The notes under the pieces were generated by a model. That model worked only from the letters and a program-made list of their open reading frames with translations. It was not told where the DNA came from and did no database searches. 64,000 bases of DNA from Arsenophonus sp052171895. GTDB taxonomy: Bacteria; Pseudomonadota; Gammaproteobacteria; Enterobacterales; Enterobacteriaceae. Within the stretch, counting starts at the first letter, position 1. Every line of letters starts with the position of its first letter. The DNA lies in contig JBQMRN010000004.1 in NCBI GenBank assembly GCA_052171895.1, positions 183,655-247,654 on the forward strand, in the 5' to 3' direction. Positions 10,756 through 20,732 of this stretch are shown here, in pieces. A program made the position numbers and the translations under genes.

Positions 10756-11446
10756 ATGATTTTAATCATTGAAGAGGAAAGAGAGATAAGACGATTTTTG
10801 AAATTGCCATTATTAGAAGGTAAAAATTTTCGCGTATATGAAGAAGAAAGCTATCAGAAAGGAGTTATCAAATCAGCGACCTATAAAACCTAATCTATTG
10901 ATCCTTTATCTTCGCTTAGCTAATGGTGAAGGTATTAATTTGATTTGTGAGTTACATCAATATAGGTATATTCACATATTAGTGTTTTGTCGGTACACGG
11001 GCAGATGAAACAAAAAAAGTCATGGGGCTTGATGCTGCGGTGCTGATTGTTATTTGAGCAAACCACATTTAGCATTACTGAACTAGTGGACAGAATGAAA
11101 ATTTGCCCTGCTTATGCTATGCACATAAAACCAACTAAATAAGATATTTTAGTTTAGTAATATTCATGTTGATTTTATTAATCGGCAAGTAACTAAAAAA
11201 TAGAAAGAACTCCATCTTACTCCAATTAACTTTCGGTTACTCAGTAAATTTATTGCTGCTAATAGCCTACAAAGTATTTATTCAATCTCATATCTGCTAC
11301 GACAAATATAGGGTCATAACTATATTGAACATAATCATTACTTACCTATTTATAGGAGACATGTACTGGCTAAGTTGGATCGTCTTCCAACTTAGCCAGT
11401 ACACCTACTGACTGAGATAGGAATTGGCTATTGTTTTATGCCTTAA
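10756..11446 (+). pseudogene. kdpE: KdpE response regulator, decayed
   Basis: Remnant of the OmpR-type regulator that activates kdpFABC. ATG at 10756 gives 'MILIIEEEREIRRFLKLPLL', the receiver start; later fragments are 'VLSVHGQMKQKKSWGLMLRC', 'SITELVDRMK' and, in the DNA-binding domain, 'LTPINFRLLSKFIAANS' and the C-terminus 'LTEIGIGYCFMP'. The length (about 230 codons) equals the intact family. The receiver part includes a perfect 17-bp inverted repeat towards its end (11362-11403). Its sensor kinase gene kdpD is missing. Confidence 0.9.
11362..11403. repeat. Perfect 17-bp inverted repeat inside kdpE remnant
   Basis: 'tgtactggctaagttgg' (11362-11378) and its exact complement (11387-11403) flank an 8-base loop. 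It lies in codons near the C-terminus of KdpE, where the left arm still reads as protein ('HVLAKLDRLPT'), so the right arm appears to have been copied from the left. Confidence 0.85.
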
Positions 11447-11470
11447 TGATAACTAGCTTTAGGCATATTA

Positions 11471-11499
11471 AGATAATGCATTTAATTATTGCATTATCT
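11471..11499. terminator. Hairpin terminator between kdpE and pgm
   Basis: Perfect 10-bp stem 'agataatgca'/'tgcattatct' with a 9-base AT loop, followed on the plus strand by 'ttgttctt'. It lies 25 bp after the kdpE stop and before the 3' end of the convergent pgm, so it probably ended kdp transcription and may serve pgm as well. Confidence 0.6.
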
Positions 11500-11532
11500 T
11501 TGTTCTTATTAAGATTTAACCCAATAAATTTA

Positions 11533-13200
11533 TTATGTGACTTTTATAGAATAATAAACTGCTGAATCTGCAATAACCTGATTAACTATTTGCATAGCTT
11601 CTTGTTCAATCAAATTAAGATGCTCCTTACCACAAAAACTTTCACAGTAAATTTTATAAGCTTCTTCGGTGCCTGAAGGTCGTGCAGTGAACCAACCATA
11701 ATCCGTTATTACCTTTAAACCACCAATAGCTGCACCATTACCCGGCGCTTTGGTTAAGCGGGCAATAATCGGATTACCGGCCAGCATCTCTGCGGATACC
11801 ATTTCAGCGGATAATTTAGCTAAACGTTGTTTTTCTTTATGGTTAGCTTTAGCTTGGATACGGCTATAGCAAGGTTCACCAAAACGATGAGCTAGTTCAT
11901 GATAGTGCTGCTGTGGGTTTTTACCTGTCACTGCTGTCATTTCAGCGGCTAACAAACAGAGAACGATACCATCTTTATCTGTTGTCCATGGCGTTCCATC
12001 AAATCGTAAGAAAGCAGCACCAGCGCTCTCTTCACCAGCAAAACCATACTTACCCTGATATAAACCATTAACAAACCATTTGAAACCAACGGGTACTTCA
12101 ACTAACTTACGTCCTAAATCAGCAACTACACGATCGATCATGGCAGTAGAAACTAATGTTTTGCCAACCGCAACCTCTTTTTTCCATTGTGGCCGATGCC
12201 GAAACAGATAATTGATAGCAACAGTGAGATAATTATTTGGATTCATTAATCCTGCTGGCGTTATAATTCCATGACGATCATGATCAGGATCATTAGCAAA
12301 AGCTAAATCAAATTTATTACGCAAATCCAATAAGCCTTTCATCGCCCAACGCGAAGAACAATCCATACGGATCACACCATCATGATCTAAAGACATAAAG
12401 CTAAATGTTGGATCTATTTGTTCATTTACTAACTCTAAATCAAGTTGATAATATTCAGCTATACGTTTCCAATAATTTATTCCGGCTCCCCCTAATGGAT
12501 CAACACCTATTTTTAATTCAGCTTTTTTAATCGCATCCATATCGATAACATCATTCAAAGTAATCACATAAGGCTCAATAAGATCTTGTTGCTGATAGAG
12601 AGGATCTTTAATAGCAATTTGATAATTGATGCGTTGGATAGCTGATAATTGATCAGTAATAAATTGATTTGCCAGGCGTTCAATTTCAACTGTCAGTGCT
12701 TTATCAGCTGGACCGCCATGGGGTGGATTATATTTAATACCACCATCTTCCGGCGGATTATGTGAAGGCGTGATCACAATACCATCAGCTTTTTCTTCAT
12801 GCTGACGATTATAATTCAATATAGCGTGAGAAATAGCAGGTGTTGGTGTAAAATCATTGTCTTGTTGCGCGATAACTTCAACCCCATTAGCGATCAGCAC
12901 TTCAATAACCGTCATAAAAGCAGGCGCGGATAAAGCATGAGTATCTTTTCCTACTAGGCAAGGGCCGGTAATACTATTTAATCGACGAAGTTCTATGATA
13001 GCTTGTGTAATCGCTAAAATATGTTGTTCATTAAAAGTATTACGACAAGAACTACCACGATGACCTGATGTACCAAATTTAACGCTATGATTATGGTTTT
13101 TTACTTGCGGCTGTAGTGAATAATATTGTACAATCAACTGTTCAACATTTATTAAATCACTTTGTTGGGCTAAGTGCCCTGCACGTTTATGCAATACCAC
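11533..13200 (-). CDS. pgm: Phosphoglucomutase (alpha-D-glucose)
   Basis: Intact 555-residue enzyme (E. coli 546) interconverting glucose-1-phosphate and glucose-6-phosphate in the cytoplasm, which feeds UDP-glucose and surface sugar synthesis. The phosphoserine loop 'TPSHNPP' puts the catalytic Ser at residue 146, as in E. coli. The Mg-binding loop 'NDPDHDRHG' (303-311), the sugar loop 'GEESAGAAF' and the C-terminal phosphate-binding 'ARPSGTEE' are all present. It follows seqA on the same strand as in E. coli, with seqA now dead, so it must be transcribed from inside or through the seqA remnant. Confidence 0.97.
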   Translation of the reverse strand: MVLHKRAGHLAQQSDLINVEQLIVQYYSLQPQVKNHNHSVKFGTSGHRGSSCRNTFNEQHILAITQAIIELRRLNSITGPCLVGKDTHALSAPAFMTVIEVLIANGVEVIAQQDNDFTPTPAISHAILNYNRQHEEKADGIVITPSHNPPEDGGIKYNPPHGGPADKALTVEIERLANQFITDQLSAIQRINYQIAIKDPLYQQQDLIEPYVITLNDVIDMDAIKKAELKIGVDPLGGAGINYWKRIAEYYQLDLELVNEQIDPTFSFMSLDHDGVIRMDCSSRWAMKGLLDLRNKFDLAFANDPDHDRHGIITPAGLMNPNNYLTVAINYLFRHRPQWKKEVAVGKTLVSTAMIDRVVADLGRKLVEVPVGFKWFVNGLYQGKYGFAGEESAGAAFLRFDGTPWTTDKDGIVLCLLAAEMTAVTGKNPQQHYHELAHRFGEPCYSRIQAKANHKEKQRLAKLSAEMVSAEMLAGNPIIARLTKAPGNGAAIGGLKVITDYGWFTARPSGTEEAYKIYCESFCGKEHLNLIEQEAMQIVNQVIADSAVYYSIKVT

Positions 13201-13264
13201 TTATTTTCTCCGCAGTAATAGTGCTACACTTACCAGTAATTAGTAAGTGACCAATAATATTTAT

Positions 13265-13804
13265 TTAAATTATACTACATAGCTTCTCAAACAATTCAAC
13301 AGGAAACTTCATGTCTTACATAATTAGTTTAATCATATTGCATTTACGATTGGTATTGGTGTTGGGAATTACCCAATAAGACCTATCTGATATCAGACGA
13401 TGTTTTATCTGTTTACCATTGCCTAACAAGCTCTGTTTATCGTTAGTAAAATAAATACGTATCCTTCTATTGATTGCTTATATTGCTGCTAAAAAGCTTG
13501 TTTATTTAAATTGTATAGAGTAGATAAAATAAGCATAAAGCAATCAATCGCTTTGCTTTTAGCTGCATAATTGTTGAAAAGCAATAAATCATGCATCTTC
13601 CTATGCTTCAGAATAGGAAGAAATTAATTTATTTTCACCTCTGCCGTTATATTACTTATGGTGACCGAGAGTGGGATTATGCGATTAACTAACGTTAAAC
13701 TCTAACAGACGTCGTAATATAACCAATGTATTTTTCACCTATATGCTGGGTCTTAGCTTAGCGATATAGCGGTAAAGTTCTTCCTCAACTTCAATCGTTT
13801 TCAT
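13265..13804 (-). pseudogene. seqA: SeqA replication-initiation regulator, decayed
   Basis: Full-length but frameshifted remnant of the protein that binds hemimethylated GATC sites and holds back re-initiation at oriC. ATG at 13804 gives 'MKTIEVEEELYRYIAKL' (the oligomerisation domain start), then 'VILRRLLEF', and in the DNA-binding domain 'VLLGNSQHQYQS' and the C-terminus 'MKFPVELFEKLCSII' before TAA at 13265. The 540-nt span equals the 181-residue gene. Stops and small indels are scattered through the middle. Located directly upstream of pgm as in E. coli. Confidence 0.92.
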
Positions 13805-13855
13805 GTTATTTCAATCTGTTTTAATTAAAATTACTTGCTAAGTATAAGATATAAA

Positions 13856-15344
13856 GACTTATTAGCAAATCTTGTGTATGGGGGTCAAGCTATGTTCCAC
13901 TCTGATGCTTAGTGAATTTATTATCCATCTTTATGTATTAATATGTATTAATTGACCGAATCGACAGAGCGTGGTAGAGGCAAACCTTGCAGCCTCAGTG
14001 GCCAGAATAAATTGAAGGTTGTTTACTACTAGGGTCATCAGCTCAAATCCCCTCCCTTCTTAACCGGTTCCATCTTTTCTGAGAAGACTATAGCAGCTTA
14101 AATACTATTGAAAAAGTTGTTTTTTGAACTACAAATTCTTTGCGTATGGGTCGGCTTCATAGTCTCACTGTCGTAAAAGCCGATTTAATTGGATTGGTCG
14201 TTCTTATTGAAGCTAAATGTGCTGACGGAAAGTTGTAGAATGCTAGCAGTTATTCTCAATCTTTCTCTAGCTTCTTCTTCATCACTGAAGCAGGTTCGTT
14301 GAAAATCTTGCCAACAAAACATCAAGGGCTTTATTAACGGTATCACGGCTATCTGCTAGCTAGAGAGAGCCTCTCTGTCAGCTCAGCCTTAACTTTTAGT
14401 TGCATGCCTTTGGAAAGTGAAGCCAGCTTATTAGCTGTTTTATGTACTCAATAGCGTTGGTGCTGCGTGTACGGGAATATCTTTGCCATTGCATTCCAAA
14501 AACCAAGGGCAGCGTCTCCTCTAGCAAGCCTTGGAGTACGGTTAAAGCCACGCCGCTTGTAGGCCATTGAAAAGTTTGGCCCTGTGCGTTTTTGACTTTC
14601 AATAAGCATCTTCGAGCGCAACTAGCTCCTTACTCCATGTTCAATGACGCCGATAATCATCAATATGCAAAGGCAATCATCTTGCCTGACAGCATGTGTC
14701 ATCGGCCAAGAAATAAACGTAGCGCCGCATATTGGTTAAATTCTGCAAGCACCACATTGCTTGTGCTCTTCAAGCCATTTCTGTTTCAGTTTGCTGAGTG
14801 TACCTCTGTAGAAAGGATATGTTCTTTTTTTAGCGAGAAGCGCTACCATGGCTTTGTAAAAATCACTGGTAGATATTCCTCGCAGGTACAAGCTAAAGTA
14901 GCAACTGTTTGACGTTTTTTACACGCTTTAGATAAGGATGTAGCAACGAGTTATTGAAGCATATTCCGTTACAGCTACGATCCCTGATTTTAGGCACTTT
15001 AATCTTAACATTGCCAATACCTATCTGTATGGTTAGCTGTGGCAAATAACTGTTACGTATGACGGTAGCATGGATACTTCTATTAAGAAGGCGGCGTTTA
15101 GGATGTTCTAGCAGCATGGGGGTTTAAGCTCACCAGTCTCAACGAGCGATGGCTATAGGCTGCCTGGCAGCATTATGGATAAGTTTATACAATGGATCAT
15201 AGGTAATATCTGATTTCTTGGATATCTATAGGGTAGATTTTTATTATCTATCATATATATATTATTGAAATTATTCACGAAATCAATCAGCAAAATATAT
15301 GCGAGCATCTCCAAAACACTATATCCCAGAAATGAACAGAACTC
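13856..15344 (-). mobile_element. IS256-family copy D, full length, with a 75-bp insert
   Basis: Both terminal repeats are present (13856-13880 and 15320-15344) around a decayed transposase on the minus strand. Relative to the other copies about 75 bp are inserted at 13934-14008, beginning with a duplicated 'tgtattaat' and followed by GC-richer DNA of unknown origin. Stops occur throughout. Confidence 0.85.
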
Positions 15345-15585
15345 TTGATATCTTCAAATAAATGGCATGGTCAAGCGATTTAATGGCCACATAGAATATA
15401 AGCTGGAAACCATATCATTTTAATTCTGCTGAAAAGCTTGAGATCACTTTGCATCGATATGTTTGCCTTTACAATCAGAAATTACCTCAATCAGTATTAG
15501 GTACTAAAACTTCATTGTAGTCTATAAAAGATTGGTTCAAAGTTAAACCTGAATTATTCAAAATCATACTATTTTCAGGAAGTAA
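15345..15585 (+). mobile_element. IS481-family fragment, 3' end
   Basis: Starts exactly where IS256 copy D ends, at 'VKRFNGHIEYKLETISF', and runs through 'EKLEITLHRYVCLYNQKLPQ' to the C-terminus 'WFKVKPELFKIILF'. The 5' part is missing, so copy D probably cut it off. Confidence 0.8.
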
Positions 15586-15699
15586 TAACTAATTTATTTG
15601 TTTACTAAACAAACATCTTAACTTCTATTTTAAGTTCGTAAGAAAAAACCTAAAAATCAATTCAATGCATTTCAATCGTAAAAACACTATGAAATAGAA

Positions 15700-16249
15700 T
15701 GATAAAAAAGTAGTCAGGATCGATCTAGCAAGCTCTCGATGCTAGAACAAGAATACGCAAAATTTGATGAATGATAATAGTTAGAAATTGTACGCTACCA
15801 GTTACTGGTACCATTCAGCAGTTAACCATTTATACCTTATGAGCAGTATTAGAATCAGCACAAAATTTGATGCTCATTGTGCCTGATAACGATTGGCAAA
15901 TTGCCAAAGTTAAGATTTTAAATAAAGATATTGAGTTTATTCGCCCTGTGGGTAAAACGTCATCGTAATAGTCGATGGCTTCTTCTTAATTACACATTAA
16001 GGCACTATCCGAAGGCGAAGTATTATCAATCTTCCGTAATTCTGCTAAAAATAAGCAATTAGGATTTATCTTTTCCTAATAAATTAGTCTAAAACAAAAT
16101 AATCTAATGTTTGATGGTCAATCAATTGATATCACTCCAGTCATGTCTATTCTATCAGAAATTAAAATCGATAAACGGCGTGTGATAGATTATTTTTTAA
16201 TCTAAATTCGCGAGTACCTTACCTATCTGAATCAATGCAGGAGAAATAA
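15700..16249 (+). pseudogene. HlyD-family type I secretion membrane-fusion protein, decayed
   Basis: C-terminal half of a periplasmic adaptor linking a type I secretion ABC transporter to TolC. Visible motifs are 'IVTLPVTGTIQQLTIYTL', 'LMLIVPDNDWQIAKVKILNK', 'DIEFIRPVGK', 'SIDITPVMSILSEIKIDKRR' and 'VIDYFL', ending 'YLSESMQEK' and TAA at 16247. This order fits the lipoyl/beta-barrel and C-terminal parts of HlyD proteins. The N-terminal half is missing. A second gene starts 4 bp later. Confidence 0.8.
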
Positions 16250-16252
16250 GTG

Positions 16253-16560
16253 ATGGAAACTTTTTCTATCGTAGCAATACTTAACAATGCCACTAACCAA
16301 GCTTTAGATGTAATAATTTGGATAGCTAAACAACTCAGTAAATCCATCAGAATAAAACAATTAACTCATTTCTTAGGATTAGAATCTGAACATATCACAG
16401 ACTAGCAGTTACGAGAGTGTGCTGATTATATGTAATTAAAAAGCAAAGTAAACTTTCTTACACCTGCTGAACTGGAACATATCCCGTTTCCAGTAGTATT
16501 AATTGAAAATAGAAGGAATACGCTGGATATTTACCAATATAACACAATAAATCATTAAAG
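16253..16560 (+). pseudogene. Type I secretion ABC transporter, N-terminal remnant
   Basis: ATG at 16253 follows the HlyD-like stop closely. Fragments 'ALDVIIWIAKQLSKSIRIKQ', 'LTHFLGLESEHITD', 'AELEHIPFPVVLIENRRNT' resemble the C39-peptidase-like N-terminal domain of HlyB/RtxB exporters, where 'LPFPALV' precedes the substrate-handling segment. The membrane and ATPase domains are absent. Identification rests partly on the neighbour. Confidence 0.5.
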
Positions 16561-16865
16561 TAATAAATCCGTCTTCAAAGAACATATTAACTTTTCTTCA
16601 TCATAACAACCTAAATAAGCCAATTAAATTTAAACTATTGCTTATGGATGAAAATTAACTGCTAAAAAATTATCTTTTGATTAGATTAGTTTTTTCCTTC
16701 AGTTCTTCAACAAAATAAATAACATAAGAGGTATTTTTATACTCACCAGCGTGGTTGCAAATATTTGTTATTATTTATCCAACCTTTTTTTATATCTTAT
16801 TGATATAGTCTTACTAGGGCGTAACCTAAATAGGTTACATGTTTTAACATTTACCATTGTCTTAT
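16561..16865. other. Non-coding AT-rich stretch
   Basis: No recognisable gene or motif. It probably includes further decayed sequence of the ABC transporter cut off by IS256 copy E, but I see no alignable protein segment. Confidence 0.4.
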
Positions 16866-18289
16866 GAGTTATACTCATTTCTAATCTATTGGTTTTCGGA
16901 GATGGTTGCCCAATCCTGTTGATTGATTTCATGAATAATTTCAACAACAGAGAGATGATATGCTATGAAAAACTCTACCTTACAGGTATTCGTAAAACTA
17001 GATATTATCTGTGATCTCTTTCATGAACTCATCCGTAATGGTGCAGTAGAGCAGGCATCTGATAGCTACCGCTATTGAAGTTGAGCTCGAAGCTATGCTG
17101 CGGACAAGATGCTGAAGGCGTCGCCTTGTTGATCGGCCTCATTGCCGTCTCGTCGGTAGTGATTATTTTCTACAGCGAACCATACAGATTAGTATTGGCG
17201 ATGTTGAGATAAAAAAGCCTAAGTTTAGGGATCGAAGCGGAAACGGAATATGCTTCAAGAGCTAGTTGCTACTGCTTTATCTGAAGCATGCAAAAAGAGT
17301 CGAAGAGTTAGTAGCATGGGGGCGCTTATACCTGAGCATCTCTACCTGGTAATTTTGTGAAGCTCTTGTAGCGCTTCTCAGTTAAAAAGTACATACTCTT
17401 TCTGGTAATACCAATCAGAAAACTGAAACAGCGATGGATTGAAAAGTATAGGCAATGGTGCCTGCTGGAATTTAAGCTTATACCCGCTATGTTTATTTCT
17501 TGGCCGAGGGCATATACTCCGTCCTGTCAAGTAAGATGCTCGCTTTTGACTGCTGATTATTATCGGCATTACTGAACATGGAGGTAATGAGGTAGTTGTA
17601 CTCTAAGATGGTTATCAAGAGTAAAAAGCGGAACTAGCCGAACTTTTCAATGGTCTACGAAAGTGACGTTGTTTAACCTGTATCTCCCAGGCTTATTAGG
17701 GGAGATGGTGCCCTTAGTTTTTGTAATATAATAGCAAAGTTATTTATTCGCTGACACGCAGTACAAACGCTCTTAGGTACATATAAAACAGCTAATATGC
17801 TGGTTTAACTCTTCTAAAATGCCATACAACCAAAAGTTAAGGCTGTGAGCTACAGAAACTATCTTGCTAACAGGAAAGATCTGTGATGATGCTGCTAATA
17901 AACCTCTTAATATTTTGTTGGTAAGGTCTTCAGAGAAGTAGCCTATAGCGATGAAGAATCTGGAGAAAGATCGAGAAGAACTCCTAGTATTCTACGACTT
18001 CCTGTCAGCGAACTAGGTATCAATAAGAACAATAAATCTAATTGAATCGGCTTTTGCAACAGGAAACTATGAAGCTCATGCCAGAAGAAGTATAGTTTTA
18101 GAAAAACAACCTTTTCAATGCTATTTAAGCTGCTCCTATCTGCTCAGAAATGCTGGAACTAGCTAAGGGGATTTAAGATGCTGATCCTTGGTGGTAAATA
18201 AGATCAAATTTAAGGATGTAGAAGAGATTCACGAAGCATCAGAGTGGAACGTAGCCTAACCAGTTATACACAAGATTTGCTAATAACTC
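16866..18289 (+). mobile_element. IS256-family copy E, full length, decayed
   Basis: 1.42 kb with both terminal repeats. The left end reads gagttat-(3)-catttct and the right end tgctaataactc. The transposase is broken by many stops; fragments 'QRTIQISIGDVEIKKPKFRD', 'WAEGIYSVLSSKML' and 'EHGGNEVVVL' show the IS256 family. The plus-strand copy separates the secretion remnants from the 18.3-19.0 kb region. Confidence 0.87.
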
Positions 18290-19020
18290 TGAAATACTAA
18301 AGTCCTCCTATGTTGCATATATGCATCAGTTACATTAGAATGTCAACGTGAAAGCTGATTGTTGTGATAAATCAAAACAGAGGTTTAAAATATGCAATTA
18401 AATTATGAGCCAATGTCTTAACAACCGAAGAATAATAAAGGTAAAGAAAAAATTAAATTTTGGCATCAGTATTTTTCAGATTAAAAATTACTGAGATCAC
18501 CAATAATGAATGTCAGGATATTGTTTCAAGAATTAAAAATAGAAGAGGTAAAAATCTGGTTTTTCATCGCAATCATAAATGTATGTATAATTGGCTTTTA
18601 TTTTCGCTTTACTAAAAATAGGCTCAAATGAATGGTGGGATGCTTATAGACAATCAATAATTAAGGGGCTTACAAAAGAGCAAACCCATGGCTTAATTAA
18701 TAATCCCGTTGATTACCTCAAGCTAATAATAACATTTTCGCTTTGTCTACAAGTTTTAAAAGATTTAATTTTCTAGAATTAGAATGCTTACGGTTGATTT
18801 TATTTGTAAAGTTGCCTAGATTAATTCTGAGCAGTCTAAAAATTTTAGAGCGATTGGCGTTTCGCTCAATAACACAAGCTGTTATCTGATCCATGATCAG
18901 ATTGGTAGATACAGAGCCAGTATTTTTCATTGTCAGAAGAGAACGAAAATTAAACAGCATTATAGATGTAATACAAATGAGAACAGATGTTAATGAGAGG
19001 TATTTAAGTTTACTATTCAT
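18290..19020. other. Unassigned region with a possible membrane-protein remnant
   Basis: The best minus-strand reading (18718-19020, 100 residues) starts with a hydrophobic helix 'YLSLTSVLICITSIMLF' followed by a polar stretch. This shape recalls the N-terminus of a chemoreceptor, but there is no diagnostic motif. On the plus strand 'MNVRILFQELKIEEVKIWFF' and 'EWWDAYRQSIIKG' are also hydrophobic or polar but unrecognised. Neither frame has a convincing ribosome-binding site. I do not assign a function. Confidence 0.3.
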
Positions 19021-19301
19021 AAAGTAAGGAATAGAGAGATTTCGATTTCACAATTTGAAAAATACTTTGTCACGTTGCTTAATTTAGTCTTGGTGTGTGT
19101 GCCGCTCTCTTGCCCGTTGCAAGAGATGAGGGTTTAGAAAGTTTGTATAGAATAGTTAAAAGATATGCTTATTTTATCCATTTCATACTTAAAAAGCTAA
19201 TTAAAATGTTGATGGGATAATACTTGCTTTTCATGTGACCAAATGTAGCACACAAGGAAGTTATATAAGATGCCATGAACGTAGTAGATCCTTGTTTTAA
19301 T

Positions 19302-19377
19302 TGGTGGGTCGTACAGGATTCGAACCTGTGACCAATTGATTAAAAGTCAACTGCTCTACCGACTGAGCTAACGACCC
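19302..19377 (-). tRNA. tRNA-Lys (anticodon TTT)
   Basis: On the minus strand the 76-nt gene begins GGGTCGTTAGCTCAGT, has the anticodon loop CTTTTAA (anticodon TTT, read UUU), the T-arm GGTTCGAATCC and ends with encoded CCA. Acceptor stem gggtcgt/acgaccc pairs fully. E. coli also has Lys tRNA genes just after the tol-pal-cpoB cluster, so position and identity agree. Confidence 0.97.
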
Positions 19378-19529
19378 ATCTGAAGTTAGCTTAGGTGTGA
19401 TATGGCCGACTATATTACTTATTTTTACTAAGGGTGCAATTGTTTTTTTACTAAAAATTTTTAATTTCTTATTAAGTATACAATTTTCCAAGAAATAAAT
19501 AGCAATATTCTTTCTGGGTTATTCACATT

Positions 19530-20163
19530 AGAGTGAGGCTAATTTCTTCTTTGGCAAGAAATGTACTTAACTCCATCTGGCTAACAAACCAGAGAGGGAT
19601 CTACTTTTTCTCCTTTACTTGCATTACTAACTATACCTTTTTGGAGATTACTAGTTTTTAAACAACGGTAGCAAAATAAAAATCTACATCATCTTTGTTT
19701 CTCTGATTATTAGATTTGCTCTTTATAGTAAAAATAACGCCAGTATCGTGTTTACCTCATAGTCAGCCATTTTCATTTGCTGGTTTATTAGTCGTGGAAC
19801 AGTGTTATTAGTACTATTTGTATTTTCCTTGATTTTATTTGAATTACTCGTCAATAAATCCAACTGCGTATAAAGATCTTTTTGTCGCTCAATAACTTGA
19901 CTTAAGTGATATTGATTTTCCTGAAGTTGGCCACGCAATGTATCAATCTCCCGCTGAGCATCCGATAACTGCTGCTGAATTTGATATAATAATTGCCCTT
20001 GAGAATTGACCGCTGTCTCAATTTGCATTAGACGATCACTTATAGATCCTGAGCTGATATTAATGATTGGGGTCTGGTCTGTAGCAGTAGCGACTGCTGA
20101 AGCCGCTACTACGCCAACTAATAATGACAGACTCAAGTAAAAATGCCTGAAGTTAGTGTTCAT
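19530..20163 (-). pseudogene. cpoB: CpoB (YbgF), TPR domain lost
   Basis: The first 146 codons are open (19723-20163): a signal peptide, then the trimerising coiled coil 'LMQIETAVNSQGQLLYQIQQ' and 'LRGQLQENQYHLSQVIERQK', then a stop after 'MADYEVNTILALFLL'. E. coli CpoB has 263 residues, and the missing C-terminal half is the TPR domain that links Tol-Pal to peptidoglycan synthase PBP1B. Beyond the stop, weak TPR traces ('DFYFATVVKN', 'SPKR') continue to about 19530 in broken frames. The truncated coiled-coil part might still be secreted. It is the last gene of the tol-pal cluster. Confidence 0.85.
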
Positions 20164-20182
20164 ATAATACTCTTATATATTA

Positions 20183-20686
20183 TTAATACACAAGTATTGC
20201 ACGACGGTTTTTAGCATATGCTGATTCATCATTACCATGTATAGCTGTTTTTTCCTTACCATAAGATACTATAGCAATTTGTTCACCGTTTACGCCTTTA
20301 CTCTGTAAATATATTTTTACAGCATTAGCTCGGCGTTCACCAAGTGCAATATTATACTCTGATGTACCCTTTTCATCAGTATGCCCTTCCACAGTAATCT
20401 TAATTGAAGGGTTGCCGCGTAGGAAAGTTGCATGTTGATCTAACAGCTGTGCATATTTTATGCTAACATCATACTTATCAAAATCAAAGTAAACAATGTT
20501 GTTACTTTGCAATTCTTGTATTTCCTGATGAGCCAGCACTTGCTCAGCTGTCAAGCTAACATTGCTATTTCCTACATTGTTTTCAGCACCTATATTGTCA
20601 TTGTTTTTTTTTGAGCTACATGCTGCAACCGCTAGCATAGGTAAGGCTAAGATTAACATCTTAATAAGCACTTTATTCAATTGCAT
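20183..20686 (-). CDS. pal: Peptidoglycan-associated lipoprotein
   Basis: Intact 167-residue outer-membrane lipoprotein (E. coli 173). The lipobox 'LAVAAC' places the lipidated Cys at residue 23. A linker is followed by the OmpA-like domain that binds diaminopimelate in peptidoglycan ('YFDFDKYDV', 'VEGHTDEKGTSEYNIALGER', 'RANAVKIYL', 'VSYGKEK'). Pal cycles between TolB and the cell wall to draw the outer membrane in during division. It lies 46 bp after tolB and 19 bp before cpoB. Confidence 0.97.
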   Translation of the reverse strand: MQLNKVLIKMLILALPMLAVAACSSKKNNDNIGAENNVGNSNVSLTAEQVLAHQEIQELQSNNIVYFDFDKYDVSIKYAQLLDQHATFLRGNPSIKITVEGHTDEKGTSEYNIALGERRANAVKIYLQSKGVNGEQIAIVSYGKEKTAIHGNDESAYAKNRRAILVY

Positions 20687-20732
20687 CTTCTTCGATCCTT
20701 TTATTGTTATTGCCCTACTTATTTAGTATGCG

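Noticed and set aside
19297..19491. 64-codon minus-strand frame ending 'TGSNPVRPTN'
   Set aside because: It is a translation of the tRNA-Lys gene; the 'QLVTGSNPV' phrase is the typical shadow of a tRNA T-arm.
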